Below are positions 1 to 8,866 of a stretch of DNA of 64,000 nt, piece by piece. Each line of letters begins with the position of its first letter. The first letter of the stretch is position 1. The DNA is from Roseinatronobacter sp052379845 (lineage in GTDB: Bacteria; Pseudomonadota; Alphaproteobacteria; Rhodobacterales; Rhodobacteraceae), in the NCBI GenBank assembly GCA_052379845.1, contig JBQTCF010000002.1; one strand, written 5' to 3'. A program made the position numbers and the translations under genes. The notes under the pieces were generated by a model that was not told the DNA's origin, ran no database searches, and was given only the letters and a program-made list of their open reading frames with translations.

Positions 1-1021
1 CAGCGGCACGCGCGGCCTGAACGGCCGCGTCATCGGTGACAAGCCGGTTCATCAAGCTGGCGCAACTGTCTGCGGAACTGAAATAGAACTGCGCATTGTC
101 TGTTGTCCAGCGATTGAACTTGTTGTCATGCGCCAGCACCGCATTTCCCGCACCCAACGCCTCGACCAGGGACGGGTTGGTGCCGCCGACCTGATGGCCA
201 TGCAGATACGCGCGCGCATGCAGGCGCAAACTGGAAACCTGCGCGGAATCGTAAATCGCACCGGGGAACATGACATTCGCACCCGCGGCAGCCTTGACCC
301 GCTGATGATAGGGGTTTGCATCTTCCAGCTTGCCAAGAATGACAACCGGAAAATCCTGCGGCAGGCTGGCGGCAGCCTGCACAAGTTCCAGAATGGAATT
401 TTCCGGTTCAATCCGCGCAATGGACACGAAATACCGGTCCGGCGTCAAACCAAGTGGCGGCGCATCTGCTGTTGTGACCAAGGGCGCACCATAGGGAATG
501 ACCACAGGCTTCTTGAAACAGCGCCGTCTGACATGGGCGGCAATGCCGGGATGGTCGGCAATCGCAACATGGCACAGGTTGGCGCCGATCACTTCATTGA
601 TGAAAAACCAGATCTTCGCAGGCAAACTCCATTTCTGGCGCTTCCATTCAATCCCGTCCATATTCATGACAACACGCCTGCCGCGCAGGCGCTGCAACAC
701 ATTGAAAATGGCCGTATTATACCCAAGCACCAGATCGACCCCATCCAGCGTCAGCACATGGCGCGCGCATTTCAGGTCAAAATCCATGGTCCCCACCGGG
801 CCCCGACGCGTTGTGCCGAAATGGATCAGGTTGATGCCTTTCCACTGCGTCACAGTTCCATCCCGCGAGTTTCCGGTATCATCCTGACAGTAGACATTCA
901 CTGTCCAGCCCTTGCTGACCAGATAAAGTGCAAGGTTCTCTGCAAAGGTTTCAAAACCGCCATGCTTCGCGGGAATGCCCCGTGTGCCAAGAATGTTCAC
1001 CGTTTCTTTTGCTACCGGCAT
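1..1021 (-). CDS. Glycosyltransferase, DUF1972/GT4 type (C-terminus beyond window)
   Basis: The minus-strand frame starts at ATG 1021 (MPVAKETVNILGTRGIPAKH) and stays open to the window edge, so about 340 residues are seen and the C-terminus is missing. The N-terminal GTRGIPAKHGGFET motif is typical of the DUF1972 lobe of bacterial sugar transferases related to rhamnosyl- and galactosyltransferases. The second half holds a GT-B nucleotide-sugar binding lobe, with VSIARIEPENS and the donor-site pattern GGTNPSLVEALGAGNAV. The enzyme should act on the cytoplasmic face of the membrane, adding a sugar to a lipid-linked exopolysaccharide intermediate; donor and acceptor cannot be read from the sequence. 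It is the third gene of a leftward group behind an EPS regulator and an epimerase, which supports an EPS role. Confidence 0.85.
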   Translation of the reverse strand, partial: MPVAKETVNILGTRGIPAKHGGFETFAENLALYLVSKGWTVNVYCQDDTGNSRDGTVTQWKGINLIHFGTTRRGPVGTMDFDLKCARHVLTLDGVDLVLGYNTAIFNVLQRLRGRRVVMNMDGIEWKRQKWSLPAKIWFFINEVIGANLCHVAIADHPGIAAHVRRRCFKKPVVIPYGAPLVTTADAPPLGLTPDRYFVSIARIEPENSILELVQAAASLPQDFPVVILGKLEDANPYHQRVKAAAGANVMFPGAIYDSAQVSSLRLHARAYLHGHQVGGTNPSLVEALGAGNAVLAHDNKFNRWTTDNAQFYFSSADSCASLMNRLVTDDAAVQAARAA

Positions 1022-1169
1022 AATTTTCTAGCTTTCCTGTCCATGCTGCGGTGCAGCTTCATTGGTAGTAACATTTTCGATCAAACTTATAACAGGTGGC
1101 GGGGCGCTTGTCTGGCGAGCAGATGAAAAATTCCGCATTCCCACCAGCGCGCCTTGTCCGTTTCACCCC

Positions 1170-2153
1170 CTAAACAAAGCGCCCCTGCGTGCGTTCCTTC
1201 CAGTCTTGAAGCGCCGGGCGCAAGCGGTCGGTGGAACGCAACCCGCGCGCTTCGGCCCAGCCGGGCAACACATTCGTGGAGACCATCAACTTATCAATCC
1301 GGTCGGGATGGATGCCCAAACCCGTGGAAGAAAGCGGTCGCATCAGCCCTGCGGCAACGCGCAACGCCCCGGCGGGAATTGTTAGTGTCCGAACCTTCGG
1401 AAACGCCACGTCCTGAAACACGCTTACAATCTGCTCAATGGTGTAGCGTTCGCTATAGGCCCCGTTGAACAGCGTGAAGGGTGCGTTGTTTTGCGCCGCC
1501 GCCAGCATCCAGTCCACCAGATCCCCCACATAGATGCAGGATTTTATCGTATCCCTGCGCCCCGGATAGACAAACCACCCCTTGGACAACAGCTTCGCCA
1601 GACGGGTGAAATTGCCGCCCTCGCCCTGACCAAAAACAACCGCAGGGCGCGCAATCACAAGGCTGCGCGCCGGATTTTCCGCTTGCCAATCAAGATGCAC
1701 CTGCTCGGCCATCAGCTTGGAACGCCCATAATCGGATTGCGGATTGGGCGGCGCTGTTTCATCTTTAGCCGCTTCGTCCGGCCCGTAGACAGAAATCGAA
1801 CTGGTGAAAACGATCTGTTGTGCATCAAGGCGGCGCGCAAGGCGGGTCACTTCAATCGCGCCGCGCACATTGGCGTCATAATATTCCCAAGGCGCATGTC
1901 CGGGTGTTGTGTGGACCGCCGCAAGGTTGAACATCACCGCGCCGGGCGCATCAAGCTGCAAACCCGACAGGTCACGAATATCCTGTTCGATGTAATGCAC
2001 CCCGTCCAAGCGGTCGTTGGGCGCGCGCAAGTCAACGCTGAACAGTTTGCGCATGCCATCAGCCTTCAGGCGTTCCAGCAAATGCGACCCAACAAAACCT
2101 GACCCGCCAAAGACGATTACAGGTTGGTCCGGGTTTTCTGAAATACGCGACAA
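1170..2153 (-). CDS. NAD-dependent epimerase/dehydratase (extended SDR)
   Basis: A 327-residue extended short-chain dehydrogenase. The NAD(P)-binding motif GGSGFVG lies at residues 16-22, followed by a beta-strand ending in Asp (SVDLRAP). The catalytic pattern is SSISVYG near 118-124 with YGRSK at 142-146 (Tyr142, Lys146). Members epimerise, reduce or dehydrate nucleotide sugars, but the substrate is not evident. It lies 27 bp downstream of the EPS-type regulator and about 150 bp upstream of the glycosyltransferase on the same strand, so it probably supplies a nucleotide sugar to the same EPS pathway. A steroid-dehydrogenase-like SDR remains possible. Confidence 0.85.
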   Translation of the reverse strand: MSRISENPDQPVIVFGGSGFVGSHLLERLKADGMRKLFSVDLRAPNDRLDGVHYIEQDIRDLSGLQLDAPGAVMFNLAAVHTTPGHAPWEYYDANVRGAIEVTRLARRLDAQQIVFTSSISVYGPDEAAKDETAPPNPQSDYGRSKLMAEQVHLDWQAENPARSLVIARPAVVFGQGEGGNFTRLAKLLSKGWFVYPGRRDTIKSCIYVGDLVDWMLAAAQNNAPFTLFNGAYSERYTIEQIVSVFQDVAFPKVRTLTIPAGALRVAAGLMRPLSSTGLGIHPDRIDKLMVSTNVLPGWAEARGLRSTDRLRPALQDWKERTQGRFV

Positions 2154-2180
2154 GATTACACCTTTCTTGTTAAATATGCT

Positions 2181-2651
2181 TTACGGCTTCGGAAACGACA
2201 TCCCGCTTTCATAATCCCGTGCGGCGCGATCGGGCGTTTTGGGCAAATTTGGCAGGGCGTCGCACATGGTCTGGCGCCCCTGCTCCAGTTCGGACCGGAT
2301 TGCAGCCAGGTCCTTTTCGGGCAAATCTGCGCCAACTTCGGCAATCTCGGCCTTCAGGGCTTCATACTCCGCCATTTTGCGCAGCAGGAACTTGCGCGTC
2401 AGACTGGCCCTTTCGGAAATTCCACTCGGTGTCAGAACATAGGCATAGCGCCGTTTGCTTTTGGCAGAGGTGAACTTGCGGAATTTGATCAAACCTTTTT
2501 CCAGCAGGGCGGTCAGAACGTAATGCATGCCCCCCGTGCTGATTCCCACTGCCCGCGCAAGATCACGCTGCGACATTTCCGGGTTGTCATGCAACAACCG
2601 CAGAATGCGGAAATGCACATCTTCTCGAAGGTTGTCGCGCTGGGTGCTCAT
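2181..2651 (-). CDS. MarR-type EPS-associated transcriptional regulator
   Basis: I start this gene at the ATG at 2651 (MSTQRDNLREDVHFRILRLL), giving 156 residues; an in-frame ATG at 2675 would add eight residues and neither has a strong Shine-Dalgarno. The first 95 residues form a winged helix-turn-helix (MSQRDLARAVGISTGGMHYVLTALLEKGLIKFRKF) like the small MarR-type regulators that head exopolysaccharide operons in proteobacteria. The rest is a charged, probably coiled-coil tail (LLRKMAEYEALKAEIAEVG), longer than usual. As first gene of the leftward EPS group it likely controls that operon. Confidence 0.72.
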   Translation of the reverse strand: MSTQRDNLREDVHFRILRLLHDNPEMSQRDLARAVGISTGGMHYVLTALLEKGLIKFRKFTSAKSKRRYAYVLTPSGISERASLTRKFLLRKMAEYEALKAEIAEVGADLPEKDLAAIRSELEQGRQTMCDALPNLPKTPDRAARDYESGMSFPKP

Positions 2652-2973
2652 GAACTGGTCGCTTCTTGCAAGCATGACACGGCAAGCAGGCGTGGCATGC
2701 AATGCGATTATCAAATTCGGGTAACAGACACATGAAATCAATAACACTCAAACCTGAGCGCTACTTCTTTCTGCACCGCAGAGCAAGGATAGAACTTAAC
2801 AAATCACTAAAAACCGGGGACCACGCCCAATCTATGGGCAGGGCGGAAACCCACAGGGCCGTTCCCGCATACCCCGCGCGGGCGGCTTCACATATCGCTT
2901 CATGAAAATGTGCTGCGGTCATATGCGCCACCTTGGCCCCAGTGGGGCAAACCAGACGCGATTGCCTTGACCG
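2652..2973. other. Intergenic region upstream of the EPS regulator
   Basis: About 320 bp between the start of the EPS regulator and the stop of the ROK gene, both on the minus strand. It contains no convincing reading frame. It is locally AT-rich around 2700-2815 and should hold the EPS-regulator promoter and any ROK terminator, but I cannot point to a clear -35/-10 pair or hairpin. Confidence 0.5.
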
Positions 2974-4206
2974 CTATAACGTGTCGGTCTGCCCGGGGCC
3001 GCCACCCAAGCCAGCCTCTGACGAAATCAGGAACCTGTCGGTCAGCGGCAAGGCCGCAGCACCCAGCGCACGCGCGCCAATGCCAAGGCTGCCGGCCTGA
3101 ATCGCGGGTGCAATCAAACCTGCCTGATCCATCCGCGCAGTCGCATGCACAACTTTTTCCGTAAGGCGGTCGCGGATATTCGCCGGGAACCAACCGTCAA
3201 TCACAACCGCGTTGAAATCAATCACCGCAAGGCACGCGACGATAGCCTGTGCGATAGCATCGGCGGCGGTGTCCATCCATTCCGTAAGGATGGCATCTGG
3301 AATTGGCCAGGTTTCTGGGGATTCCCACGGCAGATCAGGGTCAAGCCCCACAAGCGCAAGGCGCTTTTCCAGCCCGTAAATCGAGGCAAGTTCGATCAAC
3401 TGCACCATCCGCCCATCAGGCGCGCGCACCGGCATGGACCCCAGCGCGCCGGAATTGCCATTCTCGCCAGTATGCAGGGTGCCGTTCAAAACCACACCCC
3501 CGCCAATAAAGAACCCGATGTAGAAATACACAAAGTCGCGGGGCAGGCTGGTGTCCCCGAAAACCAGCTCTGCGCCGCATGCCGCGCTGGCGTCATTTCG
3601 CATGAAAACCGGATAGGGCAACGCCATACTCAGATCGCCACACAGGTCGGCGCTGCGCCAGCGGTCCATAACCTGTTGAGGTGCCCCAAGGGATTCAGCC
3701 CAATCCCAAAGTTGGAAAGGTTGCGCAATCCCAAGGCCCGCAACACGGTCACGATGCGAGGCCGGAAGGCGCATGGACAGTTCATGTGCAGCACTAAGGG
3801 CAAAGCCCCGTGCAGCATCGGGCTCGGGCCATTCATGACGACGGGCAATACGTTCACGGATCGCCCCATGAAAATCAATCAAGATCATCTCACTGGAACG
3901 GCGCCCGATCTTCAGACCAAGGAAATACGCCCCGTCTGCGGCCAGGGAAATCGGGATGGACGGCTGCCCGATACGACCGCGCACCGGCTCGCCCTTCTTT
4001 AGGAACCCGTCTTGTTCCAGCGCCCGGATTATCACCGAAACTGTTTGCGCCGACAAACCCGTAACCCGGGCTATTTCCGCCTTTGGCATCGCACCTTCGG
4101 TGTGAAGCAATGTGAACAACAGCTTCTCATTCCACGCCCTAAGGCCGGACTGGTTGGAGCCACGCATACCATGATGCAGTTGAGTTTGTTCAGGATTCTC
4201 GCGCAT
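2974..4206 (-). CDS. ROK-family transcriptional repressor of the frc operon
   Basis: Start chosen at ATG 4206 (MRENPEQTQLHHG), giving 410 residues; the frame is open further upstream but that part overlaps the operator and frcB. Residues about 15-85 are a winged HTH (AEIARVTGLSAQTVSVIIRALEQDGFLKKG). The rest is a ROK sugar-binding fold, with the signature region GGGVVLNGTLHTGENGNSGALG. The CxCGxxGC zinc motif of ROK kinases is absent, so it should be a regulator rather than a sugar kinase. It is divergent from frcBCA across an inverted-repeat operator, the arrangement expected of a local repressor relieved by the transported sugar or its phosphate. I infer that it controls both itself and the transporter. 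Confidence 0.85.
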   Translation of the reverse strand: MRENPEQTQLHHGMRGSNQSGLRAWNEKLLFTLLHTEGAMPKAEIARVTGLSAQTVSVIIRALEQDGFLKKGEPVRGRIGQPSIPISLAADGAYFLGLKIGRRSSEMILIDFHGAIRERIARRHEWPEPDAARGFALSAAHELSMRLPASHRDRVAGLGIAQPFQLWDWAESLGAPQQVMDRWRSADLCGDLSMALPYPVFMRNDASAACGAELVFGDTSLPRDFVYFYIGFFIGGGVVLNGTLHTGENGNSGALGSMPVRAPDGRMVQLIELASIYGLEKRLALVGLDPDLPWESPETWPIPDAILTEWMDTAADAIAQAIVACLAVIDFNAVVIDGWFPANIRDRLTEKVVHATARMDQAGLIAPAIQAGSLGIGARALGAAALPLTDRFLISSEAGLGGGPGQTDTL

Positions 4207-4250
4207 GGATCCCCTTTCGTCTGCATGAGTTGGCCTGCTTGGGGGCAATC

Positions 4251-4286
4251 TGTCAATACTAAATAAAAGTGATTTAGTTATTGACA
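4251..4286. promoter_or_regulatory. Inverted-repeat operator with two divergent TTGACA boxes
   Basis: Inverted repeats sit between the divergent ROK gene and frcB. The outer arms are TGTCAATA (4251-4258) and TATTGACA (4279-4286). The inner arms ACTAAAT (4258-4264) and ATTTAGT (4272-4278) are also a perfect inverted repeat. The two symmetries are offset by half a base pair because the right side carries one extra T. Each outer arm contains a consensus -35 hexamer TTGACA, one pointing to each operon, so a bound ROK dimer would cover both -35 boxes. The -10 elements are not obvious. Confidence 0.7.
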
Positions 4287-4359
4287 CAGCTCCGATTCTG
4301 CCGTTTCTTTGCGCCATCGTGGTCAGCGGACGACTGCGCAATTTTTTGGGAGGAACCAG

Positions 4360-5388
4360 ATGAAACCGAAATCCGCATTGAAGATGTCCTTGATGGGGGC
4401 CGTGGCCGGCACTGCACTTCTGGCTAGCCCTGCCCTTGCTGAAACGGGCGCGTGCCTTATCACAAAAACCGACACCAACCCCTTCTTCGTGAAAATGCGC
4501 GAAGGGGCGCAGGCCGCCGCCGCAGAACATGGGATCGCCCTTCAAACCCATGCCGGTCGTCTGGATGGGGACGTAGAAACCCAGATTGCCGCGATTGAAA
4601 GCTGTGTGGCGGCTGGCGTCAGTGGCATTCTTCTTACGCCCAATGACAGCCGCGCCCTTGTTCCTGCTGTGACACAAGCGCGGGAAAACGGTGTTCTGGT
4701 CATCATGCTGGACACCCCACTGGAGCCCGCAGATGCAGCCGATTCCACATTCGCCACCGACAATTTTCAGGCGGGCGTCCTGATCGGGGAATGGGCGCGT
4801 GCCAAGATGGGCGATGATGCAGCGAATGCCAAAATCGCAACGCTGGATCTGAATGCCAGCCAGATTTCAGTGGATTATCTGCGCAATCAGGGCTTCATGA
4901 CAGGCTTTGGCATCGACGTGAACGACCCTACCGTGATCGGCGATGAAGACGACGCGCGTATTGTTGGCCATGATGTGACCAATGGCAACGAAGAAGGCGG
5001 GCGCACCGCCATGGAAAACCTGTTGCAGCGCGACCAGGGCATCAACTTGGTCTACACCATCAACGAACCCGCCGCCGCCGGTGCCTATGAGGCGCTGCGT
5101 TCTGTCGGGCGTCAGGATGATGTGCTGATCGTATCCGTGGATGGCGGCTGCCCCGGCGTGCAGAACGTGGCCGAAGGGATCATCGGCGCGACATCGATGC
5201 AGTTTCCGTTGCTGATGGCATCAATGGGCATTGAGGCGATCAAAGCCTATGCCGATACTGGCGTGATGCCCGAAAACACCGACGGGTTGGATTTCTTCAA
5301 CACTGGGGTGGAGTTGATCACCGATAGCCCCGTCGAGGGGATTCCTTCGATCACCTCGCAAGAGGGGCTTGCCCGCTGCTGGGGCTAA
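4360..5388 (+). CDS. frcB: Fructose-type sugar ABC transporter, substrate-binding protein
   Basis: A 342-residue periplasmic binding protein, started at ATG 4360 behind GGGAGGAACCAG. A signal peptide (hydrophobic MSLMGAVAGTALLASPALA) ends near residue 27. The mature part starts ETGACLITKTDTNPFFVKM, typical of the type I (ribose-like) binding fold, and contains SVDGGCPGVQNVAEG and a final CWG as in FrcB of rhizobia. It delivers the sugar to FrcC/FrcA at the inner membrane. By family the substrate is fructose, possibly also ribose or mannose; the specificity is inferred from resemblance. It is the first gene of frcBCA, under the ROK operator. Confidence 0.88.
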   Translation: MKPKSALKMSLMGAVAGTALLASPALAETGACLITKTDTNPFFVKMREGAQAAAAEHGIALQTHAGRLDGDVETQIAAIESCVAAGVSGILLTPNDSRALVPAVTQARENGVLVIMLDTPLEPADAADSTFATDNFQAGVLIGEWARAKMGDDAANAKIATLDLNASQISVDYLRNQGFMTGFGIDVNDPTVIGDEDDARIVGHDVTNGNEEGGRTAMENLLQRDQGINLVYTINEPAAAGAYEALRSVGRQDDVLIVSVDGGCPGVQNVAEGIIGATSMQFPLLMASMGIEAIKAYADTGVMPENTDGLDFFNTGVELITDSPVEGIPSITSQEGLARCWG

Positions 5389-5477
5389 TCAGACCGATCT
5401 GCATCATTTGAAAAATCTTGCCGCCCGACAGGCTTTGGCGGCAAGATTACCCATGACCGCCAAACCGGAGGCCGCTG

Positions 5478-6551
5478 ATGTCCGACACCCCCCGCCGTGC
5501 CGCAGAGTATGAAACCTCGCTTACCGGGGCCGACAAAACCGTGGCAACATTCGAAGGCCCTAAACGCACGCCTCTGGGGCATGTGCAGCATTTCCTGCAC
5601 TCTCATCCTACAATGGTGCCGGTCATTGTGCTGGCGCTAAGTTTGATCGTATTCGGAATTCTGGCAGGCGAGCGATTCTTCACGCCCTTCAATCTGTCGC
5701 TGATCCTGCAACAGGTGTCCATCATTGGCATTCTGGCGGCAGCGCAATCGCTGATCATCCTGACCGCAGGGATTGACCTGTCAGTTGCGGCAATCATGGT
5801 GTTGATGTCGGTCATCTCTGGCAAGCTGGCGATCACACTGGGCGTGCCCCCAAGCCTTGCGCTGGCCGCGTCTTTTGTGCTGGGCACGCTGGCGGGCATG
5901 ATGAACGGGTTTCTTGTCACCCGCCTGCGCCTGCCGCCCTTTATCGTTACGCTGGGCACATGGAACATATTTTTCGCGCTGAACCTGTGGCTGTCAGGCG
6001 CGCAATCCATTCGCAGCCAAGACATTGACCAGATGGCGCCGCTTTTGAAGTTCTTTGGCAATTCTTTCCGTATCGGGGGGGCCAATATCACCTATGGGTC
6101 CATCCTGATGGTGCTGGTTTTCGCGGGGTTGTGGTATATGCTGACCAAAACCGCATGGGGCCGCCATGTCTATGCAATAGGCGACGACAAGGACGCCGCG
6201 GAACTGGCGGGCATCCGCACTGACAGAATGCTTGTTTCGGTCTATGCACTTGCCGGTTTCATCTGCGCGCTTGCCGCGTGGGCCAGTATCGGGCGGGTCG
6301 GGTCAATCTCTCCGCAATCCTTCTATGAAGGCAATCTACAATCCATCACTGCGGTCGTGATCGGCGGGATCAGCCTGTTTGGCGGGCGCGGCTCCATCAT
6401 GGGGGCACTGTTTGGCGCGCTGATCGTGGGCGTGTTCCAGTCGGGCTTGCGTTTGGCGGGCGTCGATGTGCTTTGGCAGGTATTCGCCATCGGCTGGCTT
6501 ATCATCATCGCTGTCGCCATCGACCAATGGATCAGAAAGGTATCGGCATGA
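5478..6551 (+). CDS. frcC: Fructose-type sugar ABC transporter, permease
   Basis: A 357-residue inner-membrane permease of the ribose/xylose (RbsC) family. About 40 cytoplasmic residues are followed by roughly ten hydrophobic segments. Family landmarks include SLIILTAGIDLSVAAIMVL, the loop GDDKDAAELAGIRT and the closing GGISLFGGRGSIMGALFGALIVG. It lies about 90 bp after frcB and its stop overlaps the frcA start by 4 bp, so the last two genes are translationally coupled. It forms the membrane channel for the sugar bound by FrcB. Confidence 0.9.
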   Translation: MSDTPRRAAEYETSLTGADKTVATFEGPKRTPLGHVQHFLHSHPTMVPVIVLALSLIVFGILAGERFFTPFNLSLILQQVSIIGILAAAQSLIILTAGIDLSVAAIMVLMSVISGKLAITLGVPPSLALAASFVLGTLAGMMNGFLVTRLRLPPFIVTLGTWNIFFALNLWLSGAQSIRSQDIDQMAPLLKFFGNSFRIGGANITYGSILMVLVFAGLWYMLTKTAWGRHVYAIGDDKDAAELAGIRTDRMLVSVYALAGFICALAAWASIGRVGSISPQSFYEGNLQSITAVVIGGISLFGGRGSIMGALFGALIVGVFQSGLRLAGVDVLWQVFAIGWLIIIAVAIDQWIRKVSA

Positions 6552-7318
6552 CACAGGAACCTTTATTGAAAGCGCGCGGGCTGGTAAAACGTTATGGTCG
6601 CGTAACAGCACTGGACCATTGCGATTTCGACCTGATGCCGGGTGAAATTCTGGCCGTGATCGGGGATAATGGCGCGGGCAAATCAAGCCTGATCAAGGCG
6701 ATTTCCGGCGCAGTCTCCGTGGACGAAGGCGAAATCACCCTTGAGGGGCGTAAAGTCGCCTTCGCCTCGCCGCTGCAGGCGCGCGAATCCGGGATTGAAA
6801 CTGTCTATCAGACCCTTGCACTGTCACCCGCGCTGTCCATCGTGGAAAACATGTTCATCGGGCGTGAATTGCGCAAACCGGGGCCAATGGGGCAATGGTT
6901 TCGTATGCTTGATTTGCCCGCCATGCGCGCCTTTGCCCGTGAGAAGCTGAATGAACTGGGTTTGATGACCATCCAGAATATCGACCAGCCGGTTGAAACA
7001 CTGTCCGGGGGGCAGCGTCAGGGCGTTGCGGTTGCGCGTGCGGCCGCGTTTGGGTCCAAGGTCGTGATCCTTGACGAACCCACGGCGGCGCTTGGCGTGA
7101 AGGAAAGCCGCAAGGTGCTGGAGCTGATCCAGGATGTGCGTTCGCGGGGCATTCCAATCATCCTGATCAGCCACAATATGCCGCATGTCTTCGAGGTGGC
7201 AGACCGCATTCATGTTCACCGTCTTGGCAAGCGTCTTTGCGTGATCAACCCGAAAGAACATTCGATGTCTGATGCTGTGGCCTATATGACGGGCGCGAAA
7301 CACCCCGAAGCGGCATAA
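6548..7318 (+). CDS. frcA: Fructose-type sugar ABC transporter, ATP-binding protein
   Basis: A 256-residue single ABC ATPase, started at ATG 6548 overlapping the frcC stop. Walker A is GDNGAGKSS, the Q-loop is ETVYQTLALSPALS, the signature is LSGGQRQG, Walker B is VVILDEPTAALG and the H-loop is LISHNM. It is half the length of RbsA/XylG tandem ATPases, as is usual for FrcA. It powers uptake through FrcC and is the last gene of the operon, followed by an imperfect hairpin. Confidence 0.9.
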   Translation: MTQEPLLKARGLVKRYGRVTALDHCDFDLMPGEILAVIGDNGAGKSSLIKAISGAVSVDEGEITLEGRKVAFASPLQARESGIETVYQTLALSPALSIVENMFIGRELRKPGPMGQWFRMLDLPAMRAFAREKLNELGLMTIQNIDQPVETLSGGQRQGVAVARAAAFGSKVVILDEPTAALGVKESRKVLELIQDVRSRGIPIILISHNMPHVFEVADRIHVHRLGKRLCVINPKEHSMSDAVAYMTGAKHPEAA

Positions 7319-7349
7319 CCATCGGCGCGCAGTATGGCCGCAGTTTTAG

Positions 7350-7388
7350 AGAAGGTTGCGCAAAAGTGGGAACCGGTTTTGCGCTTCT
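7350..7388. repeat. Imperfect hairpin downstream of frcA
   Basis: GCGCAAAA (7358-7365) and TTTTGCGC (7377-7384) form perfect arms around a loop containing GTGGGAACCG, with outer AGAA/TTCT pairs at 7350-7353 and 7385-7388. There is no T-run, so this may be a dispersed intergenic palindrome rather than a classic terminator. The rest of 7319-7558 shows no gene. Confidence 0.5.
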
Positions 7389-7558
7389 CGAACCTGCGAA
7401 ATCAATAAGTTGGTGTGTGTGTGGCGTTCATTCGCATGCACGCGATCCAATCTAACATTATGTTTTCGTGCGTCTTTTTTTTGCATCGCCGGTCCATAGA
7501 TCTGACAGTATGCAGTCGTCGCTGCAGTGTTTATCCCGGTCTTCTGGCCGCTTTGACT

Positions 7559-7870
7559 TTAGAAGCGCTCGGCGCGAAGGACTTCACAATCGGTCACGTT
7601 GACCACGCCAATATGACGATCAAGGATATCGAAAGCCGCGTCGAGCAGCGTGTTCAACCGTTCAGGGCGGATGATGCAAACGACATTGATCATACCGGCT
7701 GCACTGCTGACTTGACCTTCACGACTCCATTTACCTGAGCGGCCAGACCCGCCTGAAACCGGCAGGATAGTAAACCCGGTCACGTCGACCCGTTCAAGTG
7801 CTTCCGTCAGCCGTCGCTCCATCACAGCTTCAATTGTGATTTCCACCCGTTTTGCCTTATGGACCTTCAT
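7559..7870 (-). CDS. sbtB: PII-like protein SbtB, partner of the bicarbonate transporter
   Basis: A 103-residue protein with the size and fold pattern of a trimeric PII signalling protein: beta-strand RVEITIEAV, helix RRLTEALERVDVTGFTILPVSGGSG, a T-loop-like stretch SGRSGKWSREGQV, then GMINVVCIIRPERLNTLLDAAFDIL. It starts 3 bp after the SbtA stop, with GGAGG inside the end of sbtA. Proteins of this kind next to SbtA bind adenine nucleotides and gate the transporter in cyanobacteria. The T-loop lacks an obvious uridylylatable Tyr, which fits SbtB better than GlnB/GlnK. Function is inferred mainly from adjacency plus the PII pattern. Confidence 0.75.
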   Translation of the reverse strand: MKVHKAKRVEITIEAVMERRLTEALERVDVTGFTILPVSGGSGRSGKWSREGQVSSAAGMINVVCIIRPERLNTLLDAAFDILDRHIGVVNVTDCEVLRAERF

Positions 7871-7873
7871 ATC

Positions 7874-8866
7874 TCAGCCTCCGGTCACTGCTTGAGCGAC
7901 CGCCATGTAGATGGGGATGCCAAGCGTCAGATTGAAGGGAAAGGTAATCCCCAGTGCAAGTGTAAGGTAGATCGCGGGATTTGCTTCGGGTAGTGCCACG
8001 CGCATTGCCGCAGGCACAGCAATGTAGGATGCAGAGGCAGACAGGGTCATCATCAACACCACGCCACCCGCGGAAAGGCCCAGCAACAACCCAGCCGCCA
8101 ATCCCAAGCTTGCCCCAATCAGCGGCATAAGAACTCCGAAGGCAAACACGCCGGGTCGCAGCAGGCCACGGGCCTGCCGCAGGCCGCGCCCCGCGACAAG
8201 CCCCATATCGAGAAGAAACAAGCAAAGCACGCCCTGAAAAGGCGCTACAATAAATGCTTCGATTTTTGCAAGCCCTTGCTGACCGGTAATTGCGCCAATG
8301 GCAAAGGAACCTATCAGCAACACGATCGAGCCATTCAGCAGGATTTCACGCAGCAAACCTGGATCCATGCGGCCGCGCGTCTGGCCTAAACTCCCGCTGG
8401 CGCGCGCGACCAGCCAAAGTGCGCTTAAGATCGCTGGCGCCTCCATCGCAGCGGCAACTGCAACCATGTAACCTTCGGCCACGATCCCTGCGGAAGACAA
8501 GACAGAACTCGCGGCAACGAATGTCACAATCGAGATCGACCCATAATGCGCAGCGACTGCCGCCGCATCAATGACCGAAAGTCCCGTCAGTTTCCTGAGC
8601 AGACCAAACGCCACGAAAGGGAGGATGAAGGACAAGATCACCCCCGCGATCAATGATAATATCAGCGTTGCGTCCACTCCGTGGGCGGCGACGCTGGCAC
8701 CACCCTTGAAGCCAATTGCAAGCAGCAGGTAGAGTGACATGCCCTTGGCTATCGCCTCAGGAACGCTCAAGTCTGAGCGCGCCATGGCGGCTGCAAAGCC
8801 CAATGCGAAAAACAGAATAATGGGGGAGATCAGGTTTGCGGCTGCAAGGGCCAAAATATCATACAC
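7874..8866 (-). CDS. sbtA: Sodium-dependent bicarbonate transporter, SbtA family
   Basis: A 330-residue membrane protein with about ten hydrophobic segments. I use the GTG at 8866 (MYDILALAAANLISP), which has GAGGTG just upstream; the next in-frame upstream ATG has no ribosome site. The segments ISPIILFFALGFAAAMARSDL, AAAVAAHYGSISIVTFVAA and LTLSASASYIAVPAAMRVALPEANPAIYLTLALGITFPFNLTLG match the DUF897/SbtA family of Na+/HCO3- symporters. The PII-like gene 3 bp downstream supports the call. In a heterotroph it may supply bicarbonate for anaplerosis or pH balance; no RuBisCO or carboxysome gene lies in the window. Confidence 0.8.
   Translation of the reverse strand: MYDILALAAANLISPIILFFALGFAAAMARSDLSVPEAIAKGMSLYLLLAIGFKGGASVAAHGVDATLILSLIAGVILSFILPFVAFGLLRKLTGLSVIDAAAVAAHYGSISIVTFVAASSVLSSAGIVAEGYMVAVAAAMEAPAILSALWLVARASGSLGQTRGRMDPGLLREILLNGSIVLLIGSFAIGAITGQQGLAKIEAFIVAPFQGVLCLFLLDMGLVAGRGLRQARGLLRPGVFAFGVLMPLIGASLGLAAGLLLGLSAGGVVLMMTLSASASYIAVPAAMRVALPEANPAIYLTLALGITFPFNLTLGIPIYMAVAQAVTGG

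Noticed and set aside
128..1126. Long plus-strand open frame of 332 codons
   Set aside because: It is antisense to the glycosyltransferase, whose minus-strand translation has clear DUF1972 and GT4 motifs and reaches the window edge.
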